Below are positions 1 to 5,978 of a stretch of DNA of 9,100 nt, piece by piece. Location of the stretch: the NCBI GenBank assembly GCA_937860195.1, contig CALMBN010000045.1:1-9100 (forward strand), given 5' to 3'. Source of the stretch: an uncultured Novosphingobium sp. (lineage in GTDB: Bacteria; Pseudomonadota; Alphaproteobacteria; Sphingomonadales; Sphingomonadaceae). Below the pieces are notes generated by a model. The model saw nothing but the letters and a program-made list of their open reading frames with translations. It had not been told where the DNA came from and ran no database searches. The position numbers were made by a program, and so were the translations under genes. How positions within the stretch are numbered: the first letter of the stretch is position 1; each line of letters starts with the position of its first letter.

Positions 1-79
1 CCTCGGCGCGGCGTTCAGCGGCGCGCTCTTCATGGCCGGCACCGGCGCCAGCGACGTCTCCACGGCGGTGGGCCCACCG

Positions 80-193
80 CTCGGCATCATCGGGCTCGGC
101 AAGAGCTACGGCGTAACGCGCCTGGAAGCTGCGTCCCGACGTGGCAACGACATCGGCGCGACCAGCTACGGCTCGATCGCCTCGATCCTGAAG
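80..193 (+). pseudogene. IS21-family IstA transposase, internal fragment
   Basis: About 38 codons read as a piece of the C-terminal part of an IS21-type IstA transposase. The recognisable stretch is LGIIGLGKSYGVTRLEAAS, followed by a segment ending in TSYGSIASILK. IS21 IstA proteins typically carry a very similar block (LGIxRLAKxYGxxRLEAAxxRG, then YxSIASIL). Sequence upstream in the same frame (2-79, ALFMAGTGASDVST) does not look like IstA. Downstream of about 193 the frame continues into unrelated residues, and the similarity shifts to another gene in another frame. The fragment is therefore broken at both ends. No istB helper ATPase and no terminal inverted repeats are visible. It cannot encode a working transposase and marks past mobile-element activity next to the aspS breakpoint. 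The match is from memory of the family. Confidence 0.6.
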
Positions 194-414
194 TGCGCCG
201 TCTCGCGAATCAGAGCCTGCAACAGATGCCCGTGCGCGGCATTGCCGTGCACAGCGCGCCGCTCAAGGCGCGCGTGATGATCAAACTGGTTCTGACCGCC
301 TTACGTCTGTTCCGCTCCGAGGTCGAAGAGACGCCGATCCTGTTTTTCGACAACGAACAAGAAGGTCGCGATTGGATCGCGAAACGACGTCTGGAAGTTC
401 AGGGCGCGAAGTAG
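181..414 (+). pseudogene. C-terminal remnant of a small protein, possibly STAS/SpoIIAA-like
   Basis: This open frame ends in TAG at 412-414 and gives about 77 residues (LDPEVRRLANQSLQQMPVRG at the start, [14 protein letters not shown] at the end). The pattern of a hydrophobic strand (GIAVHSAPL), an amphipathic helix (MIKLVLTALRLF), and then ILFFDNEQEGRDWI resembles the C-terminal half of small STAS/SEC14-like proteins, which often end with a 'lFdseeeAlaWL' motif. That resemblance is an inference and could be wrong. No convincing start codon with a ribosome binding site lies upstream. The frame emerges from the IstA scrap near 190, so I read it as a gene decapitated by that insertion or deletion. 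The downstream gene at 454 is on the same strand, 39 bases away, so the two may once have formed an operon. Confidence 0.35.
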
Positions 415-453
415 TCGCGCGGATTTCGCCGTTCGAGCGAAGAAGGAGACCTC

Positions 454-597
454 ATGGAACATCCTGAAGAAGAACTGTCCATCCAGCTTTCGAATCGGCG
501 GATGCAGAAAATTATCGAGGCGCTCTCGTACGCGAGCGGAACGTTCACCTGCACGGTCAAGAACCAAGGCAGCGCCGCCACGCCTTCAGGCGCCCAG
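454..597 (+). pseudogene. 5' fragment of an unknown gene, cut at the aspS junction
   Basis: An ATG at 454 is preceded by AAGGAG (443-448) with a 5-base spacer, the clearest Shine-Dalgarno in the window. The first 48 codons ([20 protein letters not shown], then [20 protein letters not shown]) make a plausible acidic N-terminus followed by a helix. I do not recognise the family. From about 597 the frame runs antisense through the aspS remnant until a stop at 811-813. The last ~72 codons are therefore not native, and the gene is interrupted. The strong ribosome binding site and the lack of relation to neighbouring housekeeping genes suggest it arrived with the transposase remnant. Whether anything is translated is unknown. 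Confidence 0.4.
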
Positions 598-1100
598 ATC
601 GGGGTCGAATATTCGGTAAAACCGATGACCTCCATCCGCCGCCGGGTTTCACGCACGATCGCCGCGCGCTTGACCAGATTGGCGTGGAGCGTCTCGCGGC
701 GCAGATCGAGGAAGCGGTATTTTAGCCGAACATCCTCAGGGTATTCCTGCTCACCGGCCACCGGCAGCGGCAATTCTTCTGACCGGCTTAGCACCGTCGC
801 AATGCGGGCATAAACCTCGATCGCACCAGTCGGCAGGTTCGGGTTCACAGTGCCTTCGCTGCGGGCCTTCACGTCGCCCTCGATAGTGACCACCGATTCG
901 ACCCGCAGGCCTTCGAGCACCGCCAGCGCCGGGCTATCAGCATCGGCAACGATCTGGGTCAGGCCATAGTGATCGCGCAGATCGACAAACAGCACCCCGC
1001 CGTGGTCGCGCTTGCGGTGGACCCAGCCTGACAGGCGGACGGTCTGGCCGGTGTCGCTGGCGCTCAGCGCGCCGCAGGTGTGCGAACGATAAATGTGCAT
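597..1100 (-). pseudogene. aspS: Aspartyl-tRNA synthetase, 5' third only (truncated)
   Basis: The protein starts with ATG at 1098-1100 ([20 protein letters not shown]), preceded by GGAAAGAG as ribosome binding site. About 168 residues match bacterial AspRS. They cover the N-terminal OB-fold anticodon-binding domain ([20 protein letters not shown] at residues 26-45), the linker ([18 protein letters not shown], residues 119-136), and the first catalytic stretch ending FTEYSTPI at residues 161-168. Bacterial AspRS is usually about 590 residues and continues after this proline of class II motif 1. Here the sequence changes abruptly at about 597. The frame then runs 65 non-native residues to a stop at 399-401, giving a 233-residue chimera. 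Motifs 2 and 3 (ATP and aminoacyl-adenylate chemistry) are absent, so it cannot charge tRNA. Its position divergent from rnd looks ancestral, so this may be the original locus broken after duplication, or an assembly join. Confidence 0.88.
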
Positions 1101-1139
1101 CGAAACTCTTTCCAAGCGGCCCACTTTGTTGCAGGGGCG

Positions 1140-1172
1140 AAAGCGCGGGCTAACAGGCGAATCCCGCGCTTT
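1140..1172. promoter_or_regulatory. 10-bp inverted repeat in the aspS/rnd divergent region
   Basis: AAAGCGCGGG (1140-1149) is the exact reverse complement of CCCGCGCTTT (1163-1172), separated by 13 bases. The right arm abuts the aspS -35 box, and the putative -10 lies at the edge of the loop. On the plus strand the stem is followed by a single further T and then GTC, so it is terminator-like but with a poor U-tract. It could be an operator around the aspS promoter, a leader hairpin upstream of rnd, or a remnant terminator. I cannot decide which. Confidence 0.5.
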
Positions 1173-1178
1173 TGTCAA
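1150..1178 (-). promoter_or_regulatory. Candidate promoter of aspS
   Basis: Reading leftwards there is a perfect TTGACA -35 box (1173-1178, within CTTGACA, the favoured alphaproteobacterial form). A 17-bp spacer follows, then TGTTAG as a weaker -10 (1150-1155). Transcription would begin near 1143, leaving a ~43-base leader before the aspS ATG. The promoter appears intact, so the truncated gene could still be transcribed and could run into the scrap DNA on its left. This is inferred from sequence only. Confidence 0.5.
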
Positions 1179-1216
1179 GCCGAGGCTCCGCATGGGGCCA
1201 CCTACAGAAAAGTGCC

Positions 1217-2416
1217 ATGAAGATACATCCCCTGATTACGACCTCCGCAGAGCTTGCGGACCTCTGTGCCCGGCTTTCCAAGGCCGACTTCGTGTGCGTT
1301 GACACCGAATTCATGCGCGAGAACACCTATTGGCCCGAGCTGTGCCTGATCCAGATCGCCGACAGCGAGGAAGCCGCAGCGATCGATCCTATGGCCAAGG
1401 GCATCGACATGTCGCCGCTGCTCGAGCTGCTGGTCGACAACGAGGACGTGTTGAAGATTTTCCACGCTGGCGGGCAGGATGTGGAAATCATCTACAACCT
1501 GACCGGCAAGACCCCGCACCCGATTTTTGATACCCAGATCGCCACGATGGCGGTCAGCCAGAGCGAGCAGATCGGCTATTCCAACCTGGTTGAATCGTGG
1601 CTTGGGATCGCGGTTGACAAGGGCGCGCGGTTTACCGACTGGGGGCGCCGACCGCTGACCGAGCGGCAGATCGAATATGCCATCGGCGATGTCACGCACC
1701 TTGCCAAAATTTTCCCCAAGCTGCTGAACCGCCTGATGAAAACCGGGCGCGGTGAATGGCTTGATATCGAGATGGAAAAGCTGGCCGACCCAGCTGGTTA
1801 CAGGAACGATCCCGATCTCTCATGGCAGCGGATCAAGGCCCCTGGCCGCAATCCGGCGATGCTTGGGCGCTTGAAGGCCCTCGCCCATTGGCGCGAACTG
1901 GAAGCGCAGGACAAGAACATCCCGCGCGGCCGGATTGCCCGCGATGAAACTGTAGCCGATATCGCCAGTCACCCCCCAAAAGTGCAGGCCGATCTGGCAA
2001 AGGTTCGCGGGCTTTCTCCGGCCTGGAAAGACAATGAAATTGGCCGTCGGATGATGGCGGCGCTCGACAGTGCAACGCCGATGCGCGAAGACGAGCTGCC
2101 CCCGCGCACCCCGCGCGGCGCGCCATTGGGCAAGGAAGGCGCACTGGTCGCCGACCTGCTCAAGCTGCTGCTCAAGATCCGCAGCCGCGAAATTGATGTC
2201 GCGGCGCGATTGCTGGCGCGGACTGACGAGCTGGAATTGCTCGCCGCCGGAATTCGCGAGTTGCCGATGCTGAACGGCTGGCGCTTTGAGGTGTTCGGAC
2301 GCGATGCGCTCGAGCTGGTCGAAGGCAAAATGGCTTTTGCGGTGGTCAAGAACCGCCTCAAGATGACCCGGATCGAGGTCCCCGAGCCAGAGCCAGAACC
2401 GATCGAAGCCGAGTGA
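1217..2416 (+). CDS. rnd: Ribonuclease D
   Basis: This 399-residue protein is a 3'-to-5' exoribonuclease of the DEDDy group, which trims tRNA precursors and other structured RNA ends in the cytoplasm. All catalytic positions are visible. Exo I is [20 protein letters not shown] with D29 and E31. Exo II is [13 protein letters not shown] with D88. Exo III is [13 protein letters not shown] with Y154 and D158. These align closely with the numbering of the E. coli enzyme. A helical HRDC-type region follows at about residues 205-290 ([20 protein letters not shown]). The C-terminus ends in an acidic proline/glutamate tail ([13 protein letters not shown]). I chose ATG 1217 because upstream in-frame residues from 1172 have no family character. 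The gene is divergent from aspS, and its TGA overlaps the GTG start of oxyR by four bases, indicating cotranscription. Confidence 0.95.
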   Translation: MKIHPLITTSAELADLCARLSKADFVCVDTEFMRENTYWPELCLIQIADSEEAAAIDPMAKGIDMSPLLELLVDNEDVLKIFHAGGQDVEIIYNLTGKTPHPIFDTQIATMAVSQSEQIGYSNLVESWLGIAVDKGARFTDWGRRPLTERQIEYAIGDVTHLAKIFPKLLNRLMKTGRGEWLDIEMEKLADPAGYRNDPDLSWQRIKAPGRNPAMLGRLKALAHWRELEAQDKNIPRGRIARDETVADIASHPPKVQADLAKVRGLSPAWKDNEIGRRMMAALDSATPMREDELPPRTPRGAPLGKEGALVADLLKLLLKIRSREIDVAARLLARTDELELLAAGIRELPMLNGWRFEVFGRDALELVEGKMAFAVVKNRLKMTRIEVPEPEPEPIEAE

Positions 2417-3309
2417 GCAGCTATCTCCCCACGCTCAAGCAGCTGCAATATCTTGTTGCACTGCACGAGCATGGGCATTTCGGGCGGGCAGCGGTTGCCT
2501 GCTTCGTCTCGCAATCGACCTTGTCAGCAGGGCTGCGCGATCTGGAAGCGCTGCTCGGTGTGGTGCTGGTTGAGCGAACCAAACGCGCAGTGCGATTTAC
2601 TCCGCTGGGTAACGCGGTCGTCGCCAAGGCTCACCGCCTGTTGCGTGAGGCTGAGGAGCTCTCTGATATGGTCCAGAGCGCTGGCCAGCCGCTCTCCGGC
2701 GAAGTGCGGATGAGCGTGATCCCCACGATTGCGCCGTTCTTGCTGCCCCGGATGCTGCCGCGCCTGCGCCGCGAACGCCCCGCGCTCAAGCTGTTCCTGC
2801 GCGAGGAGCCGAGCGCGGCGGCGATTGAATCGCTCCATCACGGGCGCAGCGATTGCGTGTTGCTGGCCCTGCCCTTCCCGACTGGCGAGGTCGAAAAGGA
2901 GACGATCGAGCTCGACGCCTTATGGATCGCTTTCCCCAAAGACGATCCGCGCGACCCCCCGGCCGAAGTTTCCCCCGACCTGATCGACCAGAGCCGCTTG
3001 CTCCTGCTGGAAGACGGACACTGCCTGAAAGAACACGCCCTCGCCGCCTGTGGCCGCCCCGAACTGCGCGCCAGCGCGACGATGATCGGCACGAGCTTGC
3101 ACACTTTGGTGCAGATGGTCGACAACGGCCTGGGGCTGACGATGCTACCCGAAATGGCACTCGACGCGGGAATCCTGAACGGCACCGATGTGGTCGCCCG
3201 CCCGCTGAAGGGCAATGCTGCCAACCGCGAGATCGCGTTGGTATGGCGCAAGAATTCGCCGCGTTCGGAAGAGTTTCGGTTGCTGGCGGAAGAATTGCGA
3301 GCGGGTTAG
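2413..3309 (+). CDS. oxyR: OxyR-type LysR-family peroxide-responsive regulator
   Basis: This 298-residue cytoplasmic regulator has an N-terminal LysR winged helix-turn-helix (residues about 6-65, LKQLQYLVALHEHGHFGRAA, then QSTLSAGLRDLE). Its C-terminal effector domain begins near residue 92. It carries the OxyR redox pair C204 and C213 in EDGHCLKEHALAACG, spaced exactly as C199/C208 of E. coli OxyR. There, hydrogen peroxide oxidises the pair to a disulfide and switches DNA binding. The length is normal for the family. The GTG start at 2413 overlaps the rnd stop (GTGA, 2413-2416), and no strong Shine-Dalgarno lies upstream, which favours translational coupling to rnd. No catalase or peroxiredoxin gene is nearby, so its targets lie elsewhere. 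The TAG stop (3307-3309) interlocks with the stop of the convergent toxin gene. Confidence 0.92.
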   Translation: MSSYLPTLKQLQYLVALHEHGHFGRAAVACFVSQSTLSAGLRDLEALLGVVLVERTKRAVRFTPLGNAVVAKAHRLLREAEELSDMVQSAGQPLSGEVRMSVIPTIAPFLLPRMLPRLRRERPALKLFLREEPSAAAIESLHHGRSDCVLLALPFPTGEVEKETIELDALWIAFPKDDPRDPPAEVSPDLIDQSRLLLLEDGHCLKEHALAACGRPELRASATMIGTSLHTLVQMVDNGLGLTMLPEMALDAGILNGTDVVARPLKGNAANREIALVWRKNSPRSEEFRLLAEELRAG

Positions 3310-3701
3310 ATCAACCTGACCGTGGTGCCATAGTCGGCCAGTCGCGCATCGTGGGTCAACAGCGTGAGTCCTTCGTGTCGCGCTGCGGCTATGAGCAGGC
3401 GATCGAATGGATCCCGATGATGCATTTCCAGATCATCGAGTGCGGCTGCCTGCGCAGGCGTGATGGGCAATACCTCGATCCCGGCCTGGTCGAGGGCATC
3501 CGCAAATGCGCGACCGGAAAGCGGCATGTCATCAGGTCCGCCCTTGCGCAGCGACCACTTGATCGCAACTTCCCAGACCGATGCCGCACTTGCCAGAAGT
3601 TCGCTATTTTCAGCATCCATCAATTCTATGGCGGAAACGGTAAGACGATCGCTGCCGACCAGCCGCCAAAGCAGAATATGGGTGTCAAGCAGATACCTCA
3701 A
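3306..3701 (-). CDS. vapC: VapC-like PIN-domain toxin ribonuclease
   Basis: This is a 131-residue PIN-domain protein spanning almost its whole length, the usual size of VapC toxins. The acidic metal-binding residues are visible: D6 in YLLDTHILLW, E44 in SAASVWEVAIK, D97 and D100 in HHRDPFDRLL, and D118 in LTHDARL. VapC enzymes are Mg2+-dependent RNases that cleave specific tRNAs or rRNA when freed from their antitoxin; the target here cannot be read from sequence. The start codon overlaps the antitoxin stop by four bases (3698-3701), the standard arrangement for coupled translation with antitoxin first. The stop (TAA, 3306-3308) overlaps the oxyR stop, so the two genes converge with no room for a terminator. 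The catalytic set is complete, so the toxin is probably functional. Confidence 0.92.
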   Translation of the reverse strand: MRYLLDTHILLWRLVGSDRLTVSAIELMDAENSELLASAASVWEVAIKWSLRKGGPDDMPLSGRAFADALDQAGIEVLPITPAQAAALDDLEMHHRDPFDRLLIAAARHEGLTLLTHDARLADYGTTVRLI

Positions 3702-3940
3702 TCACCATTGCCTTCGAACAAGCGAGCGACTTCAGCAGCGTTTCCGTCAATATCGTCCGGAACCTGAATTTTGCCCTTAAGCAAACCCCACCGTGGCTTT
3801 GGATTTGCGGCCACTGGCACCAGCCGTGCAGCAGGCGTTCCATTGATTGCAATCACGAACTCACGTTCAGCTCCGGAACGAACAGCCGCGACCAGTTTCG
3901 AAAGCCTGGACTTGGCATCGTGCATATTGACGGTCGGCAT
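3698..3940 (-). CDS. Phd/YefM-family antitoxin (VapB role)
   Basis: This 80-residue protein begins MPTVNMHDAKSRLSKLVAAV, the signature N-terminus of Phd/YefM antitoxins. That part dimerises, binds the operator and represses the operon. The C-terminal part (WGLLKGKIQVPDDIDGNAAE, ending EVARLFEGNGD) matches the toxin-wrapping tail seen when this antitoxin class is paired with PIN toxins. The first ATG (3938-3940) fits the family start. It has no Shine-Dalgarno sequence, and the putative -10 box ends only six bases upstream, so the mRNA may be leaderless. The gene lies 31 bases after pgsA on the same strand, with its own promoter in between. It is expected to neutralise the PIN toxin and autoregulate. 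Confidence 0.93.
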   Translation of the reverse strand: MPTVNMHDAKSRLSKLVAAVRSGAEREFVIAINGTPAARLVPVAANPKPRWGLLKGKIQVPDDIDGNAAEVARLFEGNGD

Positions 3941-3946
3941 TGGAAT

Positions 3947-3975
3947 AGCTTAGCTAAACTTAGCTAATAAGTCAA
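3947..3975 (-). promoter_or_regulatory. Toxin-antitoxin promoter with twin palindromic operators
   Basis: Reading leftwards: TTGACT -35 (3970-3975), a 17-bp spacer, and TAAGCT -10 (3947-3952), with transcription expected to start at or next to the antitoxin ATG. Two copies of the palindrome TTAGCTAA lie at 3950-3957 and 3960-3967, as a 9-bp direct repeat CTTAGCTAA with a 10-bp period. They place two dimer sites on one face of the helix, across the spacer and -10. That is the expected layout for autorepression by a Phd-type antitoxin. The -35 box contains the pgsA stop codon (3972-3974). Confidence 0.65.
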
Positions 3976-4565
3976 TCCATGTGCTTCAGGCCAACCCGCA
4001 GATAATCCCAGCCGGTAATCACTGTCAGTGCGGCTGCCGCCCACAGCGTCGTCAGACCAACCGTGTGTGGCACATTCACAGCAAACCCGGCCACTGACAT
4101 CATCCACCACGGCAGGGCATGGCCAAGGATCAGCGCACCAAGGCAGATCATCTGGAAGGTGGTCTTCCACTTGGCCAGACGGCTGACCGGGACTGAAACC
4201 TGCAAGCCGCCGAGGAACTCGCGCAGGCCCGATACCGCGATCTCGCGCACCAGGATCACGCCCCCTGCAATCACGTGCATATCGCCCACGTATGGCCCGC
4301 GCAGCACGCCTTGTGCGGCGAGAACCAGGATCACGGTGGCGATCATGATCTTGTCGGCGATCGGATCGAGGAACTGTCCAAGCTTGCTCACCGCGCCGCT
4401 GGAGCGGGCGATGTAGCCGTCGAAGTAATCGGTGATGCCCATCAGGCAGTACAGCGCAAATGCCAGCAGATAGCCAAATTCCCAATCTGGCCACCACAAC
4501 AGGAACGCCAGCAACGGCAGAGTGACGATCCGTGACAGCGTCAGCAAGTTGGGCAATGACATCAT
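3972..4565 (-). CDS. pgsA: CDP-diacylglycerol-glycerol-3-phosphate 3-phosphatidyltransferase
   Basis: This inner-membrane enzyme makes phosphatidylglycerophosphate from CDP-diacylglycerol and glycerol 3-phosphate, the committed step towards phosphatidylglycerol and cardiolipin. The CDP-alcohol phosphotransferase signature is exact: D46-x2-D49-G-x2-A-R-x8-G63-x3-D67-x3-D71 within ITDYFDGYIARSSGAVSKLG and QFLDPIADK. The N-terminus MMSLPNLLTLSRIVTLPLLA is typical. Several hydrophobic segments follow, including MIATVILVLAA and TTFQMICLGALILG. From ATG 4565 the protein has 197 residues, a usual size. ATG 4562 is equally possible, and a TTG at 4652 would add 29 residues with no family character. 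No clear Shine-Dalgarno precedes either ATG. The gene is divergent from the lysophospholipid transporter, linking two phospholipid functions at one control region. Confidence 0.93.
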   Translation of the reverse strand: MMSLPNLLTLSRIVTLPLLAFLLWWPDWEFGYLLAFALYCLMGITDYFDGYIARSSGAVSKLGQFLDPIADKIMIATVILVLAAQGVLRGPYVGDMHVIAGGVILVREIAVSGLREFLGGLQVSVPVSRLAKWKTTFQMICLGALILGHALPWWMMSVAGFAVNVPHTVGLTTLWAAAALTVITGWDYLRVGLKHMD

Positions 4566-4614
4566 GGTGCAACGAATAGCCGTGATAGTGGCCGTGCAAA
4601 AGGGGGGCTTTGGG

Positions 4615-4643
4615 CTTGTCCGCAGGGGATCAGCCGCTAGGGT
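4615..4643 (+). promoter_or_regulatory. Weak candidate promoter of the LplT-like gene
   Basis: The 107-bp region between pgsA and lplT (4566-4672) contains CTTGTC (4615-4620), a 17-bp spacer and TAGGGT (4638-4643). This matches the CTTGAC-type -35 at five of six positions and the -10 at three of six. It would give a leader of about 22 bases before ATG 4673. I saw no convincing pgsA promoter in the opposite direction. Confidence 0.3.
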
Positions 4644-4672
4644 CCGCGCCAAATGGGGACGCCTGACTTTTC

Positions 4673-5977
4673 ATGACCACTCAGACGCATCTGATCCACA
4701 GTCGGCGCTTTCTGCCGTTGTTCGTTACCCAACTGCTCGGCGCGTTCAACGACAACCTGTTCAAGAATGCGATGGTTCTGCTGGTGGTCTATCAGGTCTA
4801 TCCTTCCGAGCAGGAAGGAGCCCTGTTCAGCGCGATCGCCTCGGCGATCTTCATTCTGCCGTTTTTCGTGTTCTCGGCGATTGCCGGACAATTGGCTGAC
4901 ATGCGCGACAAGGCGCGAATTATCCGGATCGTCAAAGCCGCGGAAATTGGAATCATGCTGGTTGGTGCGACCGGATTGCTGCTGGCCTGGCAGGGCATTT
5001 TGACCAAGCCGATGGCGGTCCCACTGATGCTGCTCGCGCTGTTTGGAATGGGCGTGCATTCGACCTTTTTCGGCCCGATCAAGTATGCAATCCTGCCGCA
5101 ACATCTCCGCACAGATGAAGTTCTCGCCGGAACCGGGCTGGTCGAAGCGGGAACCTATATCGCGATCCTGGCCGGTACAATTGTCGCTGGCTGGATCCCG
5201 ATCGAATGGGCTGCAGCGGGCGTCCTGTTGACTGCACTGGCTGGCTATATGACCGGACGGCAGGTCCCCCCCGCCCCGCCTCAGGGAACCGTCGACCCGC
5301 TCGACTTTCACTTCGTCCGCGCCTCGATCGATCTGGTGAAACGCACAGTGCATGACCGCCGGGTGTTTCTGGCGGTCATGGCGATCAGCTTTTTCTGGGC
5401 GGTCGGAACGGTGCTGTTCACCCAGTTTCCGCTACTTGTGCCGCACGTGCTGCACGCCAATAAAGAGGTTGCAAGCCTGTTCATGGTGATCTTCTCGGTC
5501 GGTGTGGCAATCGGCTCGATGTCGGTGAATGCTTTGCTCAAGGGCACGGTATCGGCGCGCTATTCACCGATGTCGGTGTTCGTGATGGGCCTGTTCGTGG
5601 TCGCCTTTGTGGTGATTTGCCACCTGTGGCCCACGCAGCCGGGCGGAACGCTGCTCGATACAGTCGGTTTTCTGGCCATGCCGCTGGCAGTGCCGTTGAT
5701 GCTGTGCCTGCTTGGCATTGCAGTGGCTGGCGGGATGTTCGTGGTGCCGCTCTATGCGTTCCTGACCACATTTGTGGACAGGACCCAGACCTCGCGCACG
5801 ATTGCTGCCAACAACATCGTCAATTCAGGAGCGATGGTGATCGGTTCGCTGGTGGTCATGGGCCTGTCAATTGCGGGCGTGCCGATCGTTGATCAGGTGC
5901 TGCTCAGTGCCGCGATGTGTCTCTATTCGGTCTATCTCAGCCGCAAACTGGTCGCCGCAGAACGCGCCGCCGCGTAG
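4673..5977 (+). CDS. lplT: LplT-like lysophospholipid transporter (MFS)
   Basis: This 434-residue polytopic membrane protein is hydrophobic throughout, with about twelve predicted spans. It carries the LplT hallmark QLLGAFNDNLFKNAMVLLVV (N26, D27, N28) in the first span, and an MFS motif-A-like loop GQLADMRDKARI (residues 72-83). A second recognisable segment is GVHSTFFGPIKYAILPQHLR. LplT flips lysophospholipids across the inner membrane for re-acylation. In many bacteria it is fused to, or next to, the acyltransferase Aas/PlsC, but here it stands alone and divergent from pgsA. It is slightly longer than E. coli LplT (about 400 residues). The start ATG 4673 lacks a good Shine-Dalgarno. The TAG stop (5975-5977) is followed after one base by the 149-bp inverted-repeat element, which may act as its terminator. 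The exact substrate is inferred from the family. Confidence 0.85.
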   Translation: MTTQTHLIHSRRFLPLFVTQLLGAFNDNLFKNAMVLLVVYQVYPSEQEGALFSAIASAIFILPFFVFSAIAGQLADMRDKARIIRIVKAAEIGIMLVGATGLLLAWQGILTKPMAVPLMLLALFGMGVHSTFFGPIKYAILPQHLRTDEVLAGTGLVEAGTYIAILAGTIVAGWIPIEWAAAGVLLTALAGYMTGRQVPPAPPQGTVDPLDFHFVRASIDLVKRTVHDRRVFLAVMAISFFWAVGTVLFTQFPLLVPHVLHANKEVASLFMVIFSVGVAIGSMSVNALLKGTVSARYSPMSVFVMGLFVVAFVVICHLWPTQPGGTLLDTVGFLAMPLAVPLMLCLLGIAVAGGMFVVPLYAFLTTFVDRTQTSRTIAANNIVNSGAMVIGSLVVMGLSIAGVPIVDQVLLSAAMCLYSVYLSRKLVAAERAAA

Positions 5978-5978
5978 G

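Noticed and set aside
454..813. A full 119-residue gene starting at 454
   Set aside because: Only the first ~48 codons are plausible. From about 597 the frame is antisense to aspS sequence, so it is a read-through and not a native protein.
1140..1173. Rho-independent terminator between aspS and rnd
   Set aside because: The two genes diverge, so neither needs a terminator there, and the T-run after the stem is only four bases. Kept as an inverted repeat of unknown role.
2853..3767. A 304-codon plus-strand open frame across oxyR and the toxin region
   Set aside because: It overlaps oxyR in another frame and then runs antisense to vapC. The composition is arginine/proline-rich with no domain, as expected from GC-rich shadow frames.
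3964..4599. A 211-codon minus-strand open frame overlapping pgsA
   Set aside because: It is a shifted frame of pgsA; the pgsA frame carries the exact CDP-alcohol phosphotransferase motif.
4637..5353. A 238-codon minus-strand open frame opposite lplT
   Set aside because: It is antisense to the well-supported transporter, polar and low-complexity, with no family signature.
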